The notes under the pieces are model-generated. The model ran no database searches. It saw nothing but the letters and a program-made list of their open reading frames with translations, and was not told where the DNA came from. Made by a program: the position numbers and the translations under genes. From NCBI RefSeq assembly GCF_002101815.1, contig NZ_LQPM01000005.1:62001-126000 (forward strand): a stretch of 64,000 nt of DNA, written 5' to 3'. This document shows, piece after piece, positions 22,628-31,987 of this stretch. Position 1 is the first letter of the stretch, and every line of letters begins with the position of its first letter. Source of the DNA: Mycobacterium paraense. GTDB taxonomy: Bacteria; Actinomycetota; Actinomycetes; Mycobacteriales; Mycobacteriaceae.

Positions 22628-23995
22628 TCAGACGCGGCGCAGCGCGGCGGCGAACATCGCGTCGGTGCCGTGCCGGTGCGGCCACAGCTGCGAGTAGGGG
22701 CCCTCCCCCAAGCCCTCGCCGACGGGCTCGAACAGCGGCCGGGTGTCCAGCGCCTGCACCGGCTGACGGCGCAGCGCGTCGCCAACCACCCCAACGGTTT
22801 CCGCGAGATGCGGCGAACAGGTCGCATACAGCACCACGCCGCCGGGCCGGGTCAGCGCGATCGCGGCGGCCAGCAGCTCCCGCTGCAGCTTGGCCAGCGG
22901 CGGCACGTCGGCCGGCTGCCGACGCCACCGCGCCTCCGGCCGGCGCCGCAGCGCCCCCAGCCCGGTGCACGGCGCGTCGACGAGCACCCGGTCGAAACCG
23001 GGCTCGAGGCCGCTCTCCCGCCCGTCCACCCGCACCACGTCGACCGGCAACCCGCGGGTGTTCTCCACCACCAGGTCGGCGCGCCGCGGCGCGGGCTCGA
23101 TCGCGGTGACGCGGGCCCCCGCGTCCGCGCCCAGCGCCGCCAGCAGCGCGGTCTTGCCGCCGGGGCCGGCGCACAGGTCCAGCCAGCGGCCGGTGTCGCC
23201 GTCGACCGGCGCCAGCGTCAGCGCGCGGGCCACCAGCTGGCTGCCCTCGTCCTGGACCAGCGCGGAGCCGTCGCGCACGGGCGCCAGCCGCCCGGGGTCG
23301 CCGCCGGGCAGATACACCGCGTAGGGCGAATAACGGCCGACGGTGCCACCCACGGCATCGGCGAGCCCGGCGGCGGTCAGCGCTCCGGGGCGGGCGGCCA
23401 GGTGCACCTGGGGCCGCTCGTCGTCGCTGGCCAGGACGGCGTCGAGTTCGGCCGCGGCGGCGCCGAGCGCGTCGGCGAAGGCCTGGGCGATCCAGCGCGG
23501 GTGCGCGTGCACGAACGCGGCGTGCCCGACCGGATCCTTCGCCGGGTCGGGGGCCAGCTGCTCGACCCAGGACTTCTCGTCGCGGCGGGCGATGGCGCGC
23601 AGCACACCGTTGACGAAACCCGCCCGGGCCGAGTCGAATTCGATCCCGGCCTGATCGACCGTCGTGGACAGCGCGGCGTGGGCGTCGACGCGGGTGCGCA
23701 GCAACTGATAGGCGCCGAGGCGGAGCAGGTCGAGCAGCACCGGGTCGATGGCCTCCGGCGAACGACCGGCGGCCGCGCCGATCACCGCGTCGAGCAACCC
23801 GCGGGTGCGGCAGGTGCCATAGGTCAGTTCGGTGGCGAAAGCGGCGTCGCGGCCGGTGATTTCGCGCTGGCGCAGCAGCGCGGGCAGGGCCAGGTTGGCG
23901 TACGCGTCGCGCTCGCTGACGGCGCGCAGCACCTCGAACGCGGCCGCCCGCGCCGGGTCCAGCGGCCGGCGCGGCTTGCCTGGCCGGGGGCTCAT
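22628..23995 (-). CDS. rsmB: 16S rRNA m5C967 methyltransferase
   Basis: A 455-residue RsmB/Fmu. The N-terminal NusB-like RNA-binding domain covers residues 1-140. The SAM-dependent domain has [16 protein letters not shown] (motif I), [19 protein letters not shown] (motif IV with Cys) and [13 protein letters not shown] (motif VI, catalytic Cys). It methylates 16S rRNA C967. The start overlaps the fmt stop (ATGA). The order fmt-rsmB-rpe-ribD is as in H37Rv (Rv1406-Rv1409). Confidence 0.94.
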   Translation of the reverse strand: MSPRPGKPRRPLDPARAAAFEVLRAVSERDAYANLALPALLRQREITGRDAAFATELTYGTCRTRGLLDAVIGAAAGRSPEAIDPVLLDLLRLGAYQLLRTRVDAHAALSTTVDQAGIEFDSARAGFVNGVLRAIARRDEKSWVEQLAPDPAKDPVGHAAFVHAHPRWIAQAFADALGAAAAELDAVLASDDERPQVHLAARPGALTAAGLADAVGGTVGRYSPYAVYLPGGDPGRLAPVRDGSALVQDEGSQLVARALTLAPVDGDTGRWLDLCAGPGGKTALLAALGADAGARVTAIEPAPRRADLVVENTRGLPVDVVRVDGRESGLEPGFDRVLVDAPCTGLGALRRRPEARWRRQPADVPPLAKLQRELLAAAIALTRPGGVVLYATCSPHLAETVGVVGDALRRQPVQALDTRPLFEPVGEGLGEGPYSQLWPHRHGTDAMFAAALRRV

Positions 23996-24924
23996 GACGC
24001 CCGCGCCGAGGCGTCGAGCCGGGCGCCGCGCGCCCAGTCGACGGCGTTCATGAATTTCTTGCCGGGCGGCTGGATCTGGCCCAGCCGCACCGGCTGTGAG
24101 CCGGTGCCGATCCAGACGTTCTTGCGGTCGGCGTGAATAACGCCGGGCGGCAAGGACATTGGAGCCTCCGAGTCGACCCGCACCGGTCCGAGCTTGATCC
24201 GCAGGTCACCGACGAGCGTCCACGCGCCCGGGTTGGGTGTGACGGCGCGGATCCGGCGTTCCACCACGGGCGCCGGCAGGTCCCAGCGCACCCGGGCCTG
24301 TTCGACGCTGACCTTCGGCGCCACGCTGACCCCCTCGGCCGGTTGCGGCCGCGGCGTCAGGGTCCCGTCGGCGATGCCGTCCAGCGTTGCCGACAGCAGC
24401 TCCGCGCCCGAAAGGGCAAGCCGCTCAAGCAGATCGCCCGCGGTGTCGGTCGGCCGAATCGCCTCGGTGACCACCCCGTACACCGGTCCGGAGTCCAGGC
24501 TCGGCTCGATCCGGAAGGTGGTCGCCCCGGTGATCGGGTCGCCGGCGGCGATCGCGGCCTGCACCGGCGCCGCGCCGCGCCAGGCGGGCAGCAGCGAGAA
24601 GTGCAGGTTGATCCAGCCGAGCGGGGGCACCGCGAGCAGGTCCTCGCGCAGCAGCGCGCCATAGGCCACCACCGGGCAGCAGTCGGGTGCCAACTCCGAC
24701 AGCTCGGCGACGAACTCCGGGGAGTTGGGCCGCGCCGGCCGCAGCACCGGGATGCCGCGGTCGAGCGCCTCGCGGGCCACCGGGGACGGCTCCGGCCTGC
24801 CCCGCCGGCCCGAGGCGGCATCGGGCCGGGTCAGCACCGCGAGCACGTCGTGCCGGGGCGATTCGATGAGGCGACGCAGCGCGGGCAGCGCGGGCTCGGG
24901 GGTTCCGGCGAAGACGAGGCGCAC
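23992..24924 (-). CDS. fmt: methionyl-tRNA formyltransferase
   Basis: A 310-residue Fmt that formylates initiator Met-tRNA using 10-formyl-THF. Landmarks are [16 protein letters not shown] (residues 4-19), the active-site region [18 protein letters not shown] (with the Asn/His pair), DSGPVYG and the C-terminal [12 protein letters not shown]. The frame opens at 24963, but the GTG at 24924 (VRLVFAG) is the conserved family start; a GTG at 24930 is also possible. It is the first gene of the fmt-rsmB-rpe-ribD run. The gap to the divergent methyltransferase is AT-rich. Confidence 0.94.
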   Translation of the reverse strand: MRLVFAGTPEPALPALRRLIESPRHDVLAVLTRPDAASGRRGRPEPSPVAREALDRGIPVLRPARPNSPEFVAELSELAPDCCPVVAYGALLREDLLAVPPLGWINLHFSLLPAWRGAAPVQAAIAAGDPITGATTFRIEPSLDSGPVYGVVTEAIRPTDTAGDLLERLALSGAELLSATLDGIADGTLTPRPQPAEGVSVAPKVSVEQARVRWDLPAPVVERRIRAVTPNPGAWTLVGDLRIKLGPVRVDSEAPMSLPPGVIHADRKNVWIGTGSQPVRLGQIQPPGKKFMNAVDWARGARLDASARAS

Positions 24925-24992
24925 GGGCACAAGTGTAGGAAGCACCGGATCTCCGCAGGACACGCCCAGGATTCATACAGTTGCGTCCGTAT

Positions 24993-25020
24993 ATTATTTC
25001 TATTGGCAATTATTTCTTGC
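24993..25020 (+). promoter_or_regulatory. candidate MarR-controlled promoter element upstream of the methyltransferase
   Basis: Within a short AT-rich patch, ATTATTTC occurs twice at 16-bp spacing (24993-25000 and 25009-25016), and a GCAA/TTGC pair spans 25006-25020. The same ATTATTTC is found before the adjacent MarR gene (26483-26490). Shared boxes before a regulator and its likely target suggest a common operator. This is inference from sequence alone. Confidence 0.4.
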
Positions 25021-25072
25021 GGTAATGGTCACGACGACGAGGTCGGGCAGCCGCCCATTCCAAGGAGGTCCG

Positions 25073-25900
25073 ATGACCCTCGACGCTGTGGACACCACCA
25101 TTCCCGACGACGTCGCGGCCACGCATCGCGCGATGTGGGCGCTGGGCGACTACGCCCTGATGGCCGAGGAGGTGATGGCCCCGCTCGGTCCGGTCCTAGT
25201 GGCCGCGGCGGGCATCGGGCCGGGCGTCCGGGTGCTCGACGTCGCGGCGGGATCCGGCAACATTTCGCTGCCCGCCGCCCAGACCGGTGCCGACGTCGTC
25301 TCCACCGACCTGACCCCCGAGCTGCTGCGGCGCTCCCAGGCGCGGGCCGCCGCGCGGGGGCTGCTGCTCGATTACCGGGAGGCCAACGCGCACGCCCTGC
25401 CGTTCGGTGACGGCGAATTCGACGCGGTGATCTCGGCGATCGGCGTGCAGTTCGCGCCGGACCACCGGCGCGCCGCCGCCGAACTGGTCCGGGTTTGCCG
25501 CCCGGGCGGGACGATCGGCGTGATCAGCTGGACCCCCGAGGGGTTCTTCGGCCGGATGCTGGCCACCCTTCGCCCCTACCGCCCGAGCCTGTCACCGGCG
25601 GTGGCGCCGGCGGCGCTGTGGGGACGCGAGGGATACGTCGCCGGGCTGCTCGGCGACCGGGTCGCGCGCGTCACGACGCTGCGGGGCAAATTGCGGGTGA
25701 ACCGGTTCGACAGCGCCGAGGCGGTGCACGGCTACTTCAAGGAGCACTACGGCCCGACGATCGAGGCGTACGCGAACATCGGGCACAACCGGGTCCTGGC
25801 CGCCGAGCTGGACGCCCAGCTCGTCGAGCTGGCCCGCGAATACCTGGTCGACGGCGCCATGCAATGGGAGTACCTGCTCGTCACCGCCGAGAAGAGCTGA
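25073..25900 (+). CDS. class I SAM methyltransferase, Rv1405c-like
   Basis: A 275-residue methyltransferase with a Rossmann SAM site: VLDVAAGSGNISLPAA (residues 49-64), STDLTPELL, and DAVISAIGVQFAPDH with RPGGTIGVISW. The C-terminal third likely selects the substrate, which is unknown. AAGGAGGTCCG upstream of the ATG is a near-perfect ribosome binding site. It converges on the MarR gene 9 bp away, the same layout as Rv1405c/Rv1404. In M. tuberculosis Rv1405c is acid-induced and controlled by Rv1404, so a similar stress-responsive pair is likely here. The second methyltransferase of H37Rv (Rv1403c) is absent; a PE_PGRS gene takes that place. Confidence 0.85.
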   Translation: MTLDAVDTTIPDDVAATHRAMWALGDYALMAEEVMAPLGPVLVAAAGIGPGVRVLDVAAGSGNISLPAAQTGADVVSTDLTPELLRRSQARAAARGLLLDYREANAHALPFGDGEFDAVISAIGVQFAPDHRRAAAELVRVCRPGGTIGVISWTPEGFFGRMLATLRPYRPSLSPAVAPAALWGREGYVAGLLGDRVARVTTLRGKLRVNRFDSAEAVHGYFKEHYGPTIEAYANIGHNRVLAAELDAQLVELAREYLVDGAMQWEYLLVTAEKS

Positions 25901-25909
25901 GCCGCTGGT

Positions 25910-26398
25910 TTACAGGTCGAGGTCGGCGTCCAGGTGGACGTCGGGCTCGCCGCCGGCGGCGGTGAACGCGGTCAGCGCCCGCACCAGCCCGTGCCGCTCC
26001 GGCGGCGGCATCTTCGCCACGATGGCGGCGATCTCGGCGCGGCGGTACGCGGTGACCCGCCGGACAACCTCGCGCCCGCGCTTGGTCAGCGCGGCGAGCA
26101 GTTCGCGCCGCGAGGTCGGGTGCGGGAGGCGGTCGATCAGCCCGGCGGCGACGAGCCGGTCGACCATCCGGCCGGTGGCCGACGGCTGCACACCCAGCAA
26201 ACCGGCCAGCGTGGCCAGGTTGACCGGGCCGCGGTTGGACAGGATGACCAGGGTCCGGAACTGAGGAATGGTGATGCTCTCGTCAACCTGCCCGATCGAG
26301 CGAGCCGAGATCGCCACCAACAGACGGGATGCCGTCAGCAACGCGTCGGTGATCACGTCCAAGGACTCGTCAGCGGCCGTCGGGTTTTCCGTTGGCAT
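25910..26398 (-). CDS. MarR-family transcription regulator, Rv1404-like
   Basis: A 162-residue winged helix-turn-helix protein: ITIPQFRTLVILSNRGPVNL, the recognition region LAGLLGVQPSATGRMVDRLVAAGLIDR (residues about 75-102) and the wing HPTSRRELLAALTKRGREV. MarR proteins bind palindromes as dimers and usually repress until a ligand or signal acts. The frame extends to 26572, but the ATG at 26398, with AGGGGGC upstream, gives the length of Rv1404 (160). The likely target is the convergent methyltransferase and its own gene. Confidence 0.88.
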   Translation of the reverse strand: MPTENPTAADESLDVITDALLTASRLLVAISARSIGQVDESITIPQFRTLVILSNRGPVNLATLAGLLGVQPSATGRMVDRLVAAGLIDRLPHPTSRRELLAALTKRGREVVRRVTAYRRAEIAAIVAKMPPPERHGLVRALTAFTAAGGEPDVHLDADLDL

Positions 26399-26472
26399 CG
26401 TGCCCCCTGTTCCAGGAGTTCTCCAGGCCTGCGCCGCGCAAAGAAGAGGAAGTGTAGCAGCGTTGCAATGTC

Positions 26473-26490
26473 GAAATCCGAGATTATTTC
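26473..26490. promoter_or_regulatory. inverted repeat upstream of marR-like gene
   Basis: GAAAT at 26473-26477 is mirrored by ATTTC at 26486-26490 in an 18-bp site that includes the ATTATTTC box also found before the methyltransferase. The site lies about 75 bp upstream of the MarR start, suited to autoregulation. Confidence 0.4.
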
Positions 26491-26574
26491 CCACGAATAC
26501 TATCGCCCTCAAGCACGATCCGACACGCTTCGGCGAGCCCGTTCCGAAACCCCTGGCAACCGCCGTTGTCACGT

Positions 26575-26580
26575 TACGAT
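26575..26580 (+). promoter_or_regulatory. candidate -10 box for the second PE_PGRS gene
   Basis: TACGAT followed by CCG, the same string as before the first PE_PGRS gene, 58 bp ahead of the ATG. TTGTCA lies a few bases upstream but is too close to be a standard -35. Confidence 0.4.
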
Positions 26581-26638
26581 CCGTGTGCCTTGCCCGGTCT
26601 GTGAGCGCTCGGCGCTCGTGGCGTAAAGGGGATTACGG

Positions 26639-28216
26639 ATGTCGTTTGTGATCGCAGCTCCCGAATTCGTCTCGGCGGCCGCCACGGATCTGGCCAATGT
26701 CGGTTCGGCGGTCAGCCAGGCCAACGCGGCGGCGGCGGCGCCGACGTCGAGCGTGCTGGCCGCAGGCGCCGACGAGGTGTCGGCCGCCGTCGCGTCGCTC
26801 TTCGGCGCGCACGCGCAGGCATACCAGGCGCTGAGCGCCCAAGCGGCGACGTTCCACCAGCAGTTCGTCCAGCTGCTCAACGGCGGCGTAACGCAATACG
26901 TCGCCGCCGAGGCCGCCAACTCGTCACCGCTGCAATCGGCCGAGCAGCAGGCGCTCAATGCGATCAACGGGCCGAGCCTGGCGCTGAGCGGCCGTCCACT
27001 GATCGGCAACGGCGCCGACGGCACGGCCGCCAGCCCGAACGGCGGTGCGGGCGGATGGATTTACGGCAACGGTGGTGCCGGCTACTCCCCCACTACGGCC
27101 GGGGCAAACGCCGGAAACGGCGGGGCCGCGGGGCTGGTCGGCAACGGCGGCGCCGGCGGCTCGGCGGCGGCCGTCCCGTCGACCGGAACCCTGTCCGCCG
27201 GCAGCGGCGGCGCGGGCGGGCACGGGGGTTGGCTGTACGGCGCGGGCGGCACTGGCGGGGCGGGCGGGAGTGACGCCGCCGCCGGCTTCAACGGCGGCAA
27301 CGGCGGCGCGGGCGGCAACGCCGGGCTGTTCGGTCCCGCGGGCGCCGGCGGCGTCGGCGGGGCCGCCACCGGCGGCAACATCCCGTCCGTGACGGTCCAC
27401 GCCGGTAACGGCGGAGCCGGCGGCAATGCCGGGCTGATCGGCGCCGGCGGGGCCGGCGGGGCCGGCGGCGCCAGCCAGACCGGAGCCCACAGCGGCGGTG
27501 ACGGCGGCACCGGCGGCGCGGGCGGTAATGCCGGCTGGCTGGCCGGCAATGGCGGGGTCGGCGGGGTCGGGGGCAACGCCGACACCACGGCCGGCGGGGG
27601 CGGCAACGGCGGCAACGCCGGGCTGCTCTACGGCGGCGCCGCCAACGGCGGCAACACCGGCTCGGGGAACGCCGGCGCAACCGGCGGCACCGGCGGCCAC
27701 GCCGGACTGATCGGAGCCGGCGGCGCCGGCGGCGACGCCGTTTCCATCAATTCCGCCGGCCGTGGCGGGGCCGGCGGCGGTGGCGGCTACCTGTGGGGCG
27801 TCGGCGGGACCGGTGGCCAGGGCGTCGGCAGCCAGGCGGCCGGCGGCGCCGGCGGGAACGCCGGGCTGTTCGGCACCGGCGGGGCGGGCGGCAGCGCCAG
27901 CGGGACCCAGGGCACCGGCGGCAACGGCGGCAACGGCGGCTTCCTGGACGGCGACGGCGGCGCAGGCGGCTCCCAGATCAACTTCGGCGGCGGGGGCGAC
28001 CACGGCGGCAACGGCGGCAACGGCGGGTTCATCGGTAATGGGGGGGCTGGCGGGTCAGCCGTTGGCTCGGGGCCCACGAGTTCTGGCGGCAACGGTGGCA
28101 ACGCCCAGTACGTCGGCAACGGCGGCAACGGCGGCAACGTCGGGGCCGGGGGCACCCCGGGCAAAGGCGGCACCGGCGGCACGCTGTCCGGCCAGCCGGG
28201 CCAGAACGGCACCTAG
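26639..28216 (+). CDS. PE_PGRS family protein
   Basis: A 525-residue protein: a PE domain (residues 1-95, [23 protein letters not shown]; secretion signal YVAAE), the short conserved linker [11 protein letters not shown], then about 400 residues of Gly-Gly-X repeats with NGGxGGNAGLxG units to the end. There is no C-terminal enzymatic domain. Export through ESX-5 is expected from the PE domain and YxxxE. AAAGGGG precedes the ATG. It lies between the MarR gene and priA (convergent, 4 bp gap), where H37Rv has Rv1403c. Repeat tracts like this are prone to length variation and sequencing error. Confidence 0.9.
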   Translation: MSFVIAAPEFVSAAATDLANVGSAVSQANAAAAAPTSSVLAAGADEVSAAVASLFGAHAQAYQALSAQAATFHQQFVQLLNGGVTQYVAAEAANSSPLQSAEQQALNAINGPSLALSGRPLIGNGADGTAASPNGGAGGWIYGNGGAGYSPTTAGANAGNGGAAGLVGNGGAGGSAAAVPSTGTLSAGSGGAGGHGGWLYGAGGTGGAGGSDAAAGFNGGNGGAGGNAGLFGPAGAGGVGGAATGGNIPSVTVHAGNGGAGGNAGLIGAGGAGGAGGASQTGAHSGGDGGTGGAGGNAGWLAGNGGVGGVGGNADTTAGGGGNGGNAGLLYGGAANGGNTGSGNAGATGGTGGHAGLIGAGGAGGDAVSINSAGRGGAGGGGGYLWGVGGTGGQGVGSQAAGGAGGNAGLFGTGGAGGSASGTQGTGGNGGNGGFLDGDGGAGGSQINFGGGGDHGGNGGNGGFIGNGGAGGSAVGSGPTSSGGNGGNAQYVGNGGNGGNVGAGGTPGKGGTGGTLSGQPGQNGT

Positions 28217-28220
28217 CCCG

Positions 28221-30227
28221 TCACCCGATGTGCAGCGGGTCGATCTGCACCCGGGCCGGCTCGTGGTTCTGCCGCGCGCTGAGCACCCCGACGCCGCGCC
28301 GCAGCGCGGCCGCCAGCGCCAGGCCCTGCTCACGCGGAACCCGCGCCAGCATCCTGGTCACCGGCACGCCGGCGGGGGTGCCGGCCGGGCGGCGCACGCC
28401 CGGCGGCAGGTCGACCGGGCCGAGCAGGTCGGTCCCGTCGGGCAGCCGCACCTCCGCCAGCAGCGCGGCCACCGCGTCGGCGGCCCCATCCACGGCCGCG
28501 ATGTGCACGCTGGGCGGCAGGCCGACCTCGGCCCGCGCCGTCAGTTCGGCCTCCGCATGGCCCACCGGGTCCCAACGGATCAGCGATTGCACTGTGGGAA
28601 TGGATGATTCGGCGACGACCAGCACCACGCCGCCGTCGCCGCGGGGGCGCACCAGCGCGGCGGCGCTCATCCAGCGCCACAGGGCGTCCTCGGCGGCGCG
28701 CAGGTCCTGCCGGCCCAGCAGCGCCCAGGTGTCCAGCAGCAGCGCCGCCCCGTACCCGCCGTCGGCGCGGGGTTCGGCGCCGGGGGTCGCGACCACCAGC
28801 GCCGCGCGGGCGGCCACCTCGCCCACGACGGCGTCGCCCGACGAGGTGATCACCGGGGTGCCGGCGAACGCGCGGCCGAGCTCCTCGGCGGTGCGCCGGG
28901 CCCCCACCACCACCGCGCGCACCGCGTCGGATCCGCAACGCGCGCAGCGCAGCTGCGGTTCGGGGCGGCCACACCACCGGCACACCGCCCCAGGACCGCG
29001 TTCCTGCAGCGCCAGCGGCCCCGTGCAATGCCGGCACCGGGCGATGGTGCGGCAGCGCCCGCACGCCAGCGACGGGACATACCCGCGCCGCGGCACCTGC
29101 ACCAGCACCGGCGCCCCGGCCTGCAGCGACGAACGCGCGGCGCGCAGCGCGATCGACGGAATCCGCGCGGTGCGGGCCGCCGGGTCGCGCTCCTCGGCGT
29201 AACCGCTGTCGTCGAGGGCGACCACCCTCGGGGTGCGGGCACGCACCACCGGCCGCACCGCAACGATGTCGTGCGCCCATCCGCTGCGCACCAGCGCCTG
29301 GGCCTCGGCGGTGCGCGCGAAGCCGCCGATCAGCGCCGCGCACCGCGCCTGGTGCGCGCGCAGCATCGCCACCTCCCGGGCGTGCGGGTACGGCGCCCGC
29401 GGCTCGGCCAGGCTGTCGTCGGCGTCGGCCCACACCATGACGAGGCCCAGGTCGGACAGCGGCGCGAAAACCGCGCTGCGGGTGCCGATCACCAGCCGCG
29501 CGGTGCCGCGCAGCGCCGCCAGCCAGCGCCGGTAGCGCGCGGCCGGACCCAGACCCGCCGACAGCGCCACGACGCAGTCCTCGTCGAGCCGGGCCGTTGC
29601 CGCGCGCCACAGCTCGTCCAGGTCGCGCTGGTCCGGCACGATCGCCAGCGCCGCCCGACCGGCCCGGACGGTTTGCGCGGCGGCCTCGGCGAAGCGGTGC
29701 GCCCACGGCTCACCCGGCAGCGCCTGCCAGACCGCCCGGGCGGCGCGCGACTCGCCCAGGGCGGCCAGAAACTGGCCACCACGGCCGTAGGCCTCCCAGC
29801 CCGACGGGTCGACGGGCGAGACCACCGGCAGCGCGAGGGCGCGCGCCGGTTCCCGCTCCACCCGCGCGTGCCGGGGCGGCACCGCCAGGCGCAACACGTC
29901 GGGCCGGGTCCCGGCGTAGCGCGCCGCCACCGCGTCGACCAGCCGGCGGATCTCCGGCGTGAGCACCGGTTCGGCCGACACGACGCGGTCCAGCCAGCCG
30001 AGCTTGCCGGTGTGGTCGGTGTCGTTGCGACGCTCCAGCACGAACGCGTCGACCAGCCGGCCGTGGAACCGCACCCGCACCCGCACCCCGGGCTGGGCGT
30101 CGTCGGACTGCTCGGCCGGCACCAGGTAGTCGAACTCGCGGTCCAGGTGCGGCACCGAGAGCATGGGCAGCACCCGGGCGATCGGTTCGACCTCGGGAGT
30201 TACCTTGCTGGCCAAGGGAACCGACAA
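28221..30227 (-). CDS. priA: PriA-like replication restart protein lacking helicase motifs
   Basis: A 668-residue PriA. The N-terminal DNA-binding domain is intact (ARVLPMLSVPHLDREFDYLVP). A zinc module with eight Cys in CxxC pairs (CGRCRTIARCRHC and CRWCGRPEPQLRCARC) lies in the middle. The Walker A loop (GSGKT in E. coli PriA) is missing, and the DEAH box is replaced by WADADDSLAEPRAPYPHARE, so ATP-driven unwinding is unlikely; M. tuberculosis PriA shows the same. The start is a TTG directly after the YhhN stop (TAGTTG) with GAAGG upstream; no better start is present. It may still recognise stalled forks and recruit the replisome. Confidence 0.9.
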   Translation of the reverse strand: MSVPLASKVTPEVEPIARVLPMLSVPHLDREFDYLVPAEQSDDAQPGVRVRVRFHGRLVDAFVLERRNDTDHTGKLGWLDRVVSAEPVLTPEIRRLVDAVAARYAGTRPDVLRLAVPPRHARVEREPARALALPVVSPVDPSGWEAYGRGGQFLAALGESRAARAVWQALPGEPWAHRFAEAAAQTVRAGRAALAIVPDQRDLDELWRAATARLDEDCVVALSAGLGPAARYRRWLAALRGTARLVIGTRSAVFAPLSDLGLVMVWADADDSLAEPRAPYPHAREVAMLRAHQARCAALIGGFARTAEAQALVRSGWAHDIVAVRPVVRARTPRVVALDDSGYAEERDPAARTARIPSIALRAARSSLQAGAPVLVQVPRRGYVPSLACGRCRTIARCRHCTGPLALQERGPGAVCRWCGRPEPQLRCARCGSDAVRAVVVGARRTAEELGRAFAGTPVITSSGDAVVGEVAARAALVVATPGAEPRADGGYGAALLLDTWALLGRQDLRAAEDALWRWMSAAALVRPRGDGGVVLVVAESSIPTVQSLIRWDPVGHAEAELTARAEVGLPPSVHIAAVDGAADAVAALLAEVRLPDGTDLLGPVDLPPGVRRPAGTPAGVPVTRMLARVPREQGLALAAALRRGVGVLSARQNHEPARVQIDPLHIG

Positions 30228-31004
30228 CTAGCCTTCGTCGGCCTCGGGCCCGTAATCGCCCTCGTACTCGCCCTCGTAGTCGTATTCGTAATCCGCCTCG
30301 TAATCGGGTTCCTCCCGGCCGAAGAAGAATCCCGCCGTGATCAGGACCTGCGCCGCGGCGTACAACCACCAGATCGGCACCGCCAACGCGTCGTTGTACA
30401 GGATGAACCGGCCGATGGCGATCATGGCGTCCGACGCCGCGAAACACACCGCCCCCACCGCGGTCCAGATCGTCGGCAGGTCCGCGAGCAGCGCCGCGCA
30501 GACCATCGCGGTCAGCACCAGCATGTAGAGCGTCACCGGGACCGTCAGCTTGTCACGGCCCAGGTGCGGCCAAAACCACAGCAATAACGACATGGTGATG
30601 AGGCAGATCAGCACGACCGCGGCCAGGCGCGGCCGCGTCGCCCGGGCCAGGGGAACCAGCGCGCCCAGGAAACACAAGTGCGCCAACAGGAATGCGGCCA
30701 GTCCCAATCCGAACGACATCGTCCACCACGGGATGGCCAGCAGCCAGTCGCCGACGGCGGACAACAGCAGTGCGGGCATCAGCCAGCGCCGCTCGCGGAC
30801 GACGGGGTGCGCCACCGCGGCCACCGTCAGCAGCAACGCCATCGACGCCTTGAACGGCGGCTGCAGAACCCAGTGCCCCGTCAAACTCGTTCCGGGCGGC
30901 GAGCGCAACGCGAGCACGGTCAGGTACACGCCGTAGCCGAGCCCCGCCCACCCGGCCACCACCCACCCACCGGACACCAGCCGAGGTGCGTACGGTACTT
31001 CCAT
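30228..31004 (-). CDS. YhhN/TMEM86-family membrane protein, Rv1401-like, with acidic Tyr-rich tail
   Basis: A 258-residue protein with about eight membrane helices, matching the YhhN (lysoplasmalogenase-like) family; core blocks are [32 protein letters not shown] and [17 protein letters not shown]86 proteins hydrolyse vinyl-ether lipids; no activity is known for mycobacterial members. The C-terminus adds about 27 residues of repeated Asp-Tyr-Glu ([19 protein letters not shown]). The ATG at 31004 shares a CATG with the divergent lipI ATG at 31003; an internal Met (KASMALL, about 55 residues in) would give roughly the length annotated in H37Rv, so the start is uncertain. The stop abuts the priA TTG. 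Confidence 0.75.
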   Translation of the reverse strand: MEVPYAPRLVSGGWVVAGWAGLGYGVYLTVLALRSPPGTSLTGHWVLQPPFKASMALLLTVAAVAHPVVRERRWLMPALLLSAVGDWLLAIPWWTMSFGLGLAAFLLAHLCFLGALVPLARATRPRLAAVVLICLITMSLLLWFWPHLGRDKLTVPVTLYMLVLTAMVCAALLADLPTIWTAVGAVCFAASDAMIAIGRFILYNDALAVPIWWLYAAAQVLITAGFFFGREEPDYEADYEYDYEGEYEGDYGPEADEG

Positions 31005-31962
31005 GCCCAGCTTGGAGACCGCGGAGGAAAACCCTGGTATCGACCCCATCTTGCAGAAGGTACTGGATGCGGTTCCGTTCCGGTTAACAACTGACGATGG
31101 TGTCGAGGCGGCGCGTCAAAGGTTCCGCGACCTGCCGCGTCGTCCGCTGCACCCGGAACTGAGGGTCGAAGACCGGGCGATCGCCGGTCCGGGCGGCCCC
31201 ATCGGCATCCGGATCTATTGGCCCTCCGCCGATCCCGGACCGAATACGCCCGTGGTGCTGTTCTTCCACGGCGGCGGCTTCGTCGTGGGCGACCTCGACA
31301 CCCACGACGGCACCGCCAGGGAGCACGCGGTCGGCGCCGACGCGATCGTGGTGTCCGTCGACTACCGGTTGGCTCCGGAGCACCCCTACCCCGCCGCCGT
31401 CGAAGACGCTTGGGCCGCAACGCTGTGGGTCGCCGAGCACGGCCCCGAACTCGGCGCGGATACCGCCCGGATGGCGGTGGCCGGCGATTCGGCCGGCGGG
31501 ACGATCGCCGCCGTGACGGCGCAGCGCGCCCGCGCCGCCGATCGAGGCGGCCCGGCGATCGCTTTCCAGCTGCTGTGGTATCCCTCCACCCTGTGGGACC
31601 CGTCGCTGCCGTCGTTCACCGAAAACGCCACCGCGCCGATCCTCGACGCCAGGGCCGTCGCCGCGTTCTCGCGTTGGTACGCAGGTGAAGTCGACCCGTC
31701 GGACCCGCCGCCGGGCATGGCCCCCGGGCGTGCCGAAAACCTGGACGGCCTGCCGCCGGCCTACATCGGTGTCGCCGGCCACGATCCGCTGCGCGACGAC
31801 GGCATCCGGTACGGCGAGCTGCTGGCCGCCGCGGGCGTGGCGGTCGAGGTGCACAACGCCGAGACGCTGGTGCACGGCTACCTCGGCTACGCCGGGGTGG
31901 TGCCGGCCGCCACCGCCGCGCAGGAACGGGGGCTGGCCGCGCTGCGCAATGCCCTGCATTAA
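31003..31962 (+). CDS. lipI: HSL-type esterase LipI
   Basis: A 319-residue esterase of the hormone-sensitive lipase group. It has the oxyanion motif FFHGGGF (residues 86-92), the nucleophile GDSAGG (about 163-168), Asp in GHDPLRDDG and His in LVHGYLGY. The Asp/Ser/His triad is complete. It hydrolyses short- to medium-chain esters in the cytosol. It is highly similar to Rv1400c. It is followed 25 bp later by lipH on the same strand. Its product could act on esters made by the Baeyer-Villiger enzyme further right. Confidence 0.92.
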   Translation: MPSLETAEENPGIDPILQKVLDAVPFRLTTDDGVEAARQRFRDLPRRPLHPELRVEDRAIAGPGGPIGIRIYWPSADPGPNTPVVLFFHGGGFVVGDLDTHDGTAREHAVGADAIVVSVDYRLAPEHPYPAAVEDAWAATLWVAEHGPELGADTARMAVAGDSAGGTIAAVTAQRARAADRGGPAIAFQLLWYPSTLWDPSLPSFTENATAPILDARAVAAFSRWYAGEVDPSDPPPGMAPGRAENLDGLPPAYIGVAGHDPLRDDGIRYGELLAAAGVAVEVHNAETLVHGYLGYAGVVPAATAAQERGLAALRNALH

Positions 31963-31987
31963 CTGCCCGGAAGCGTACGGTGAACGG

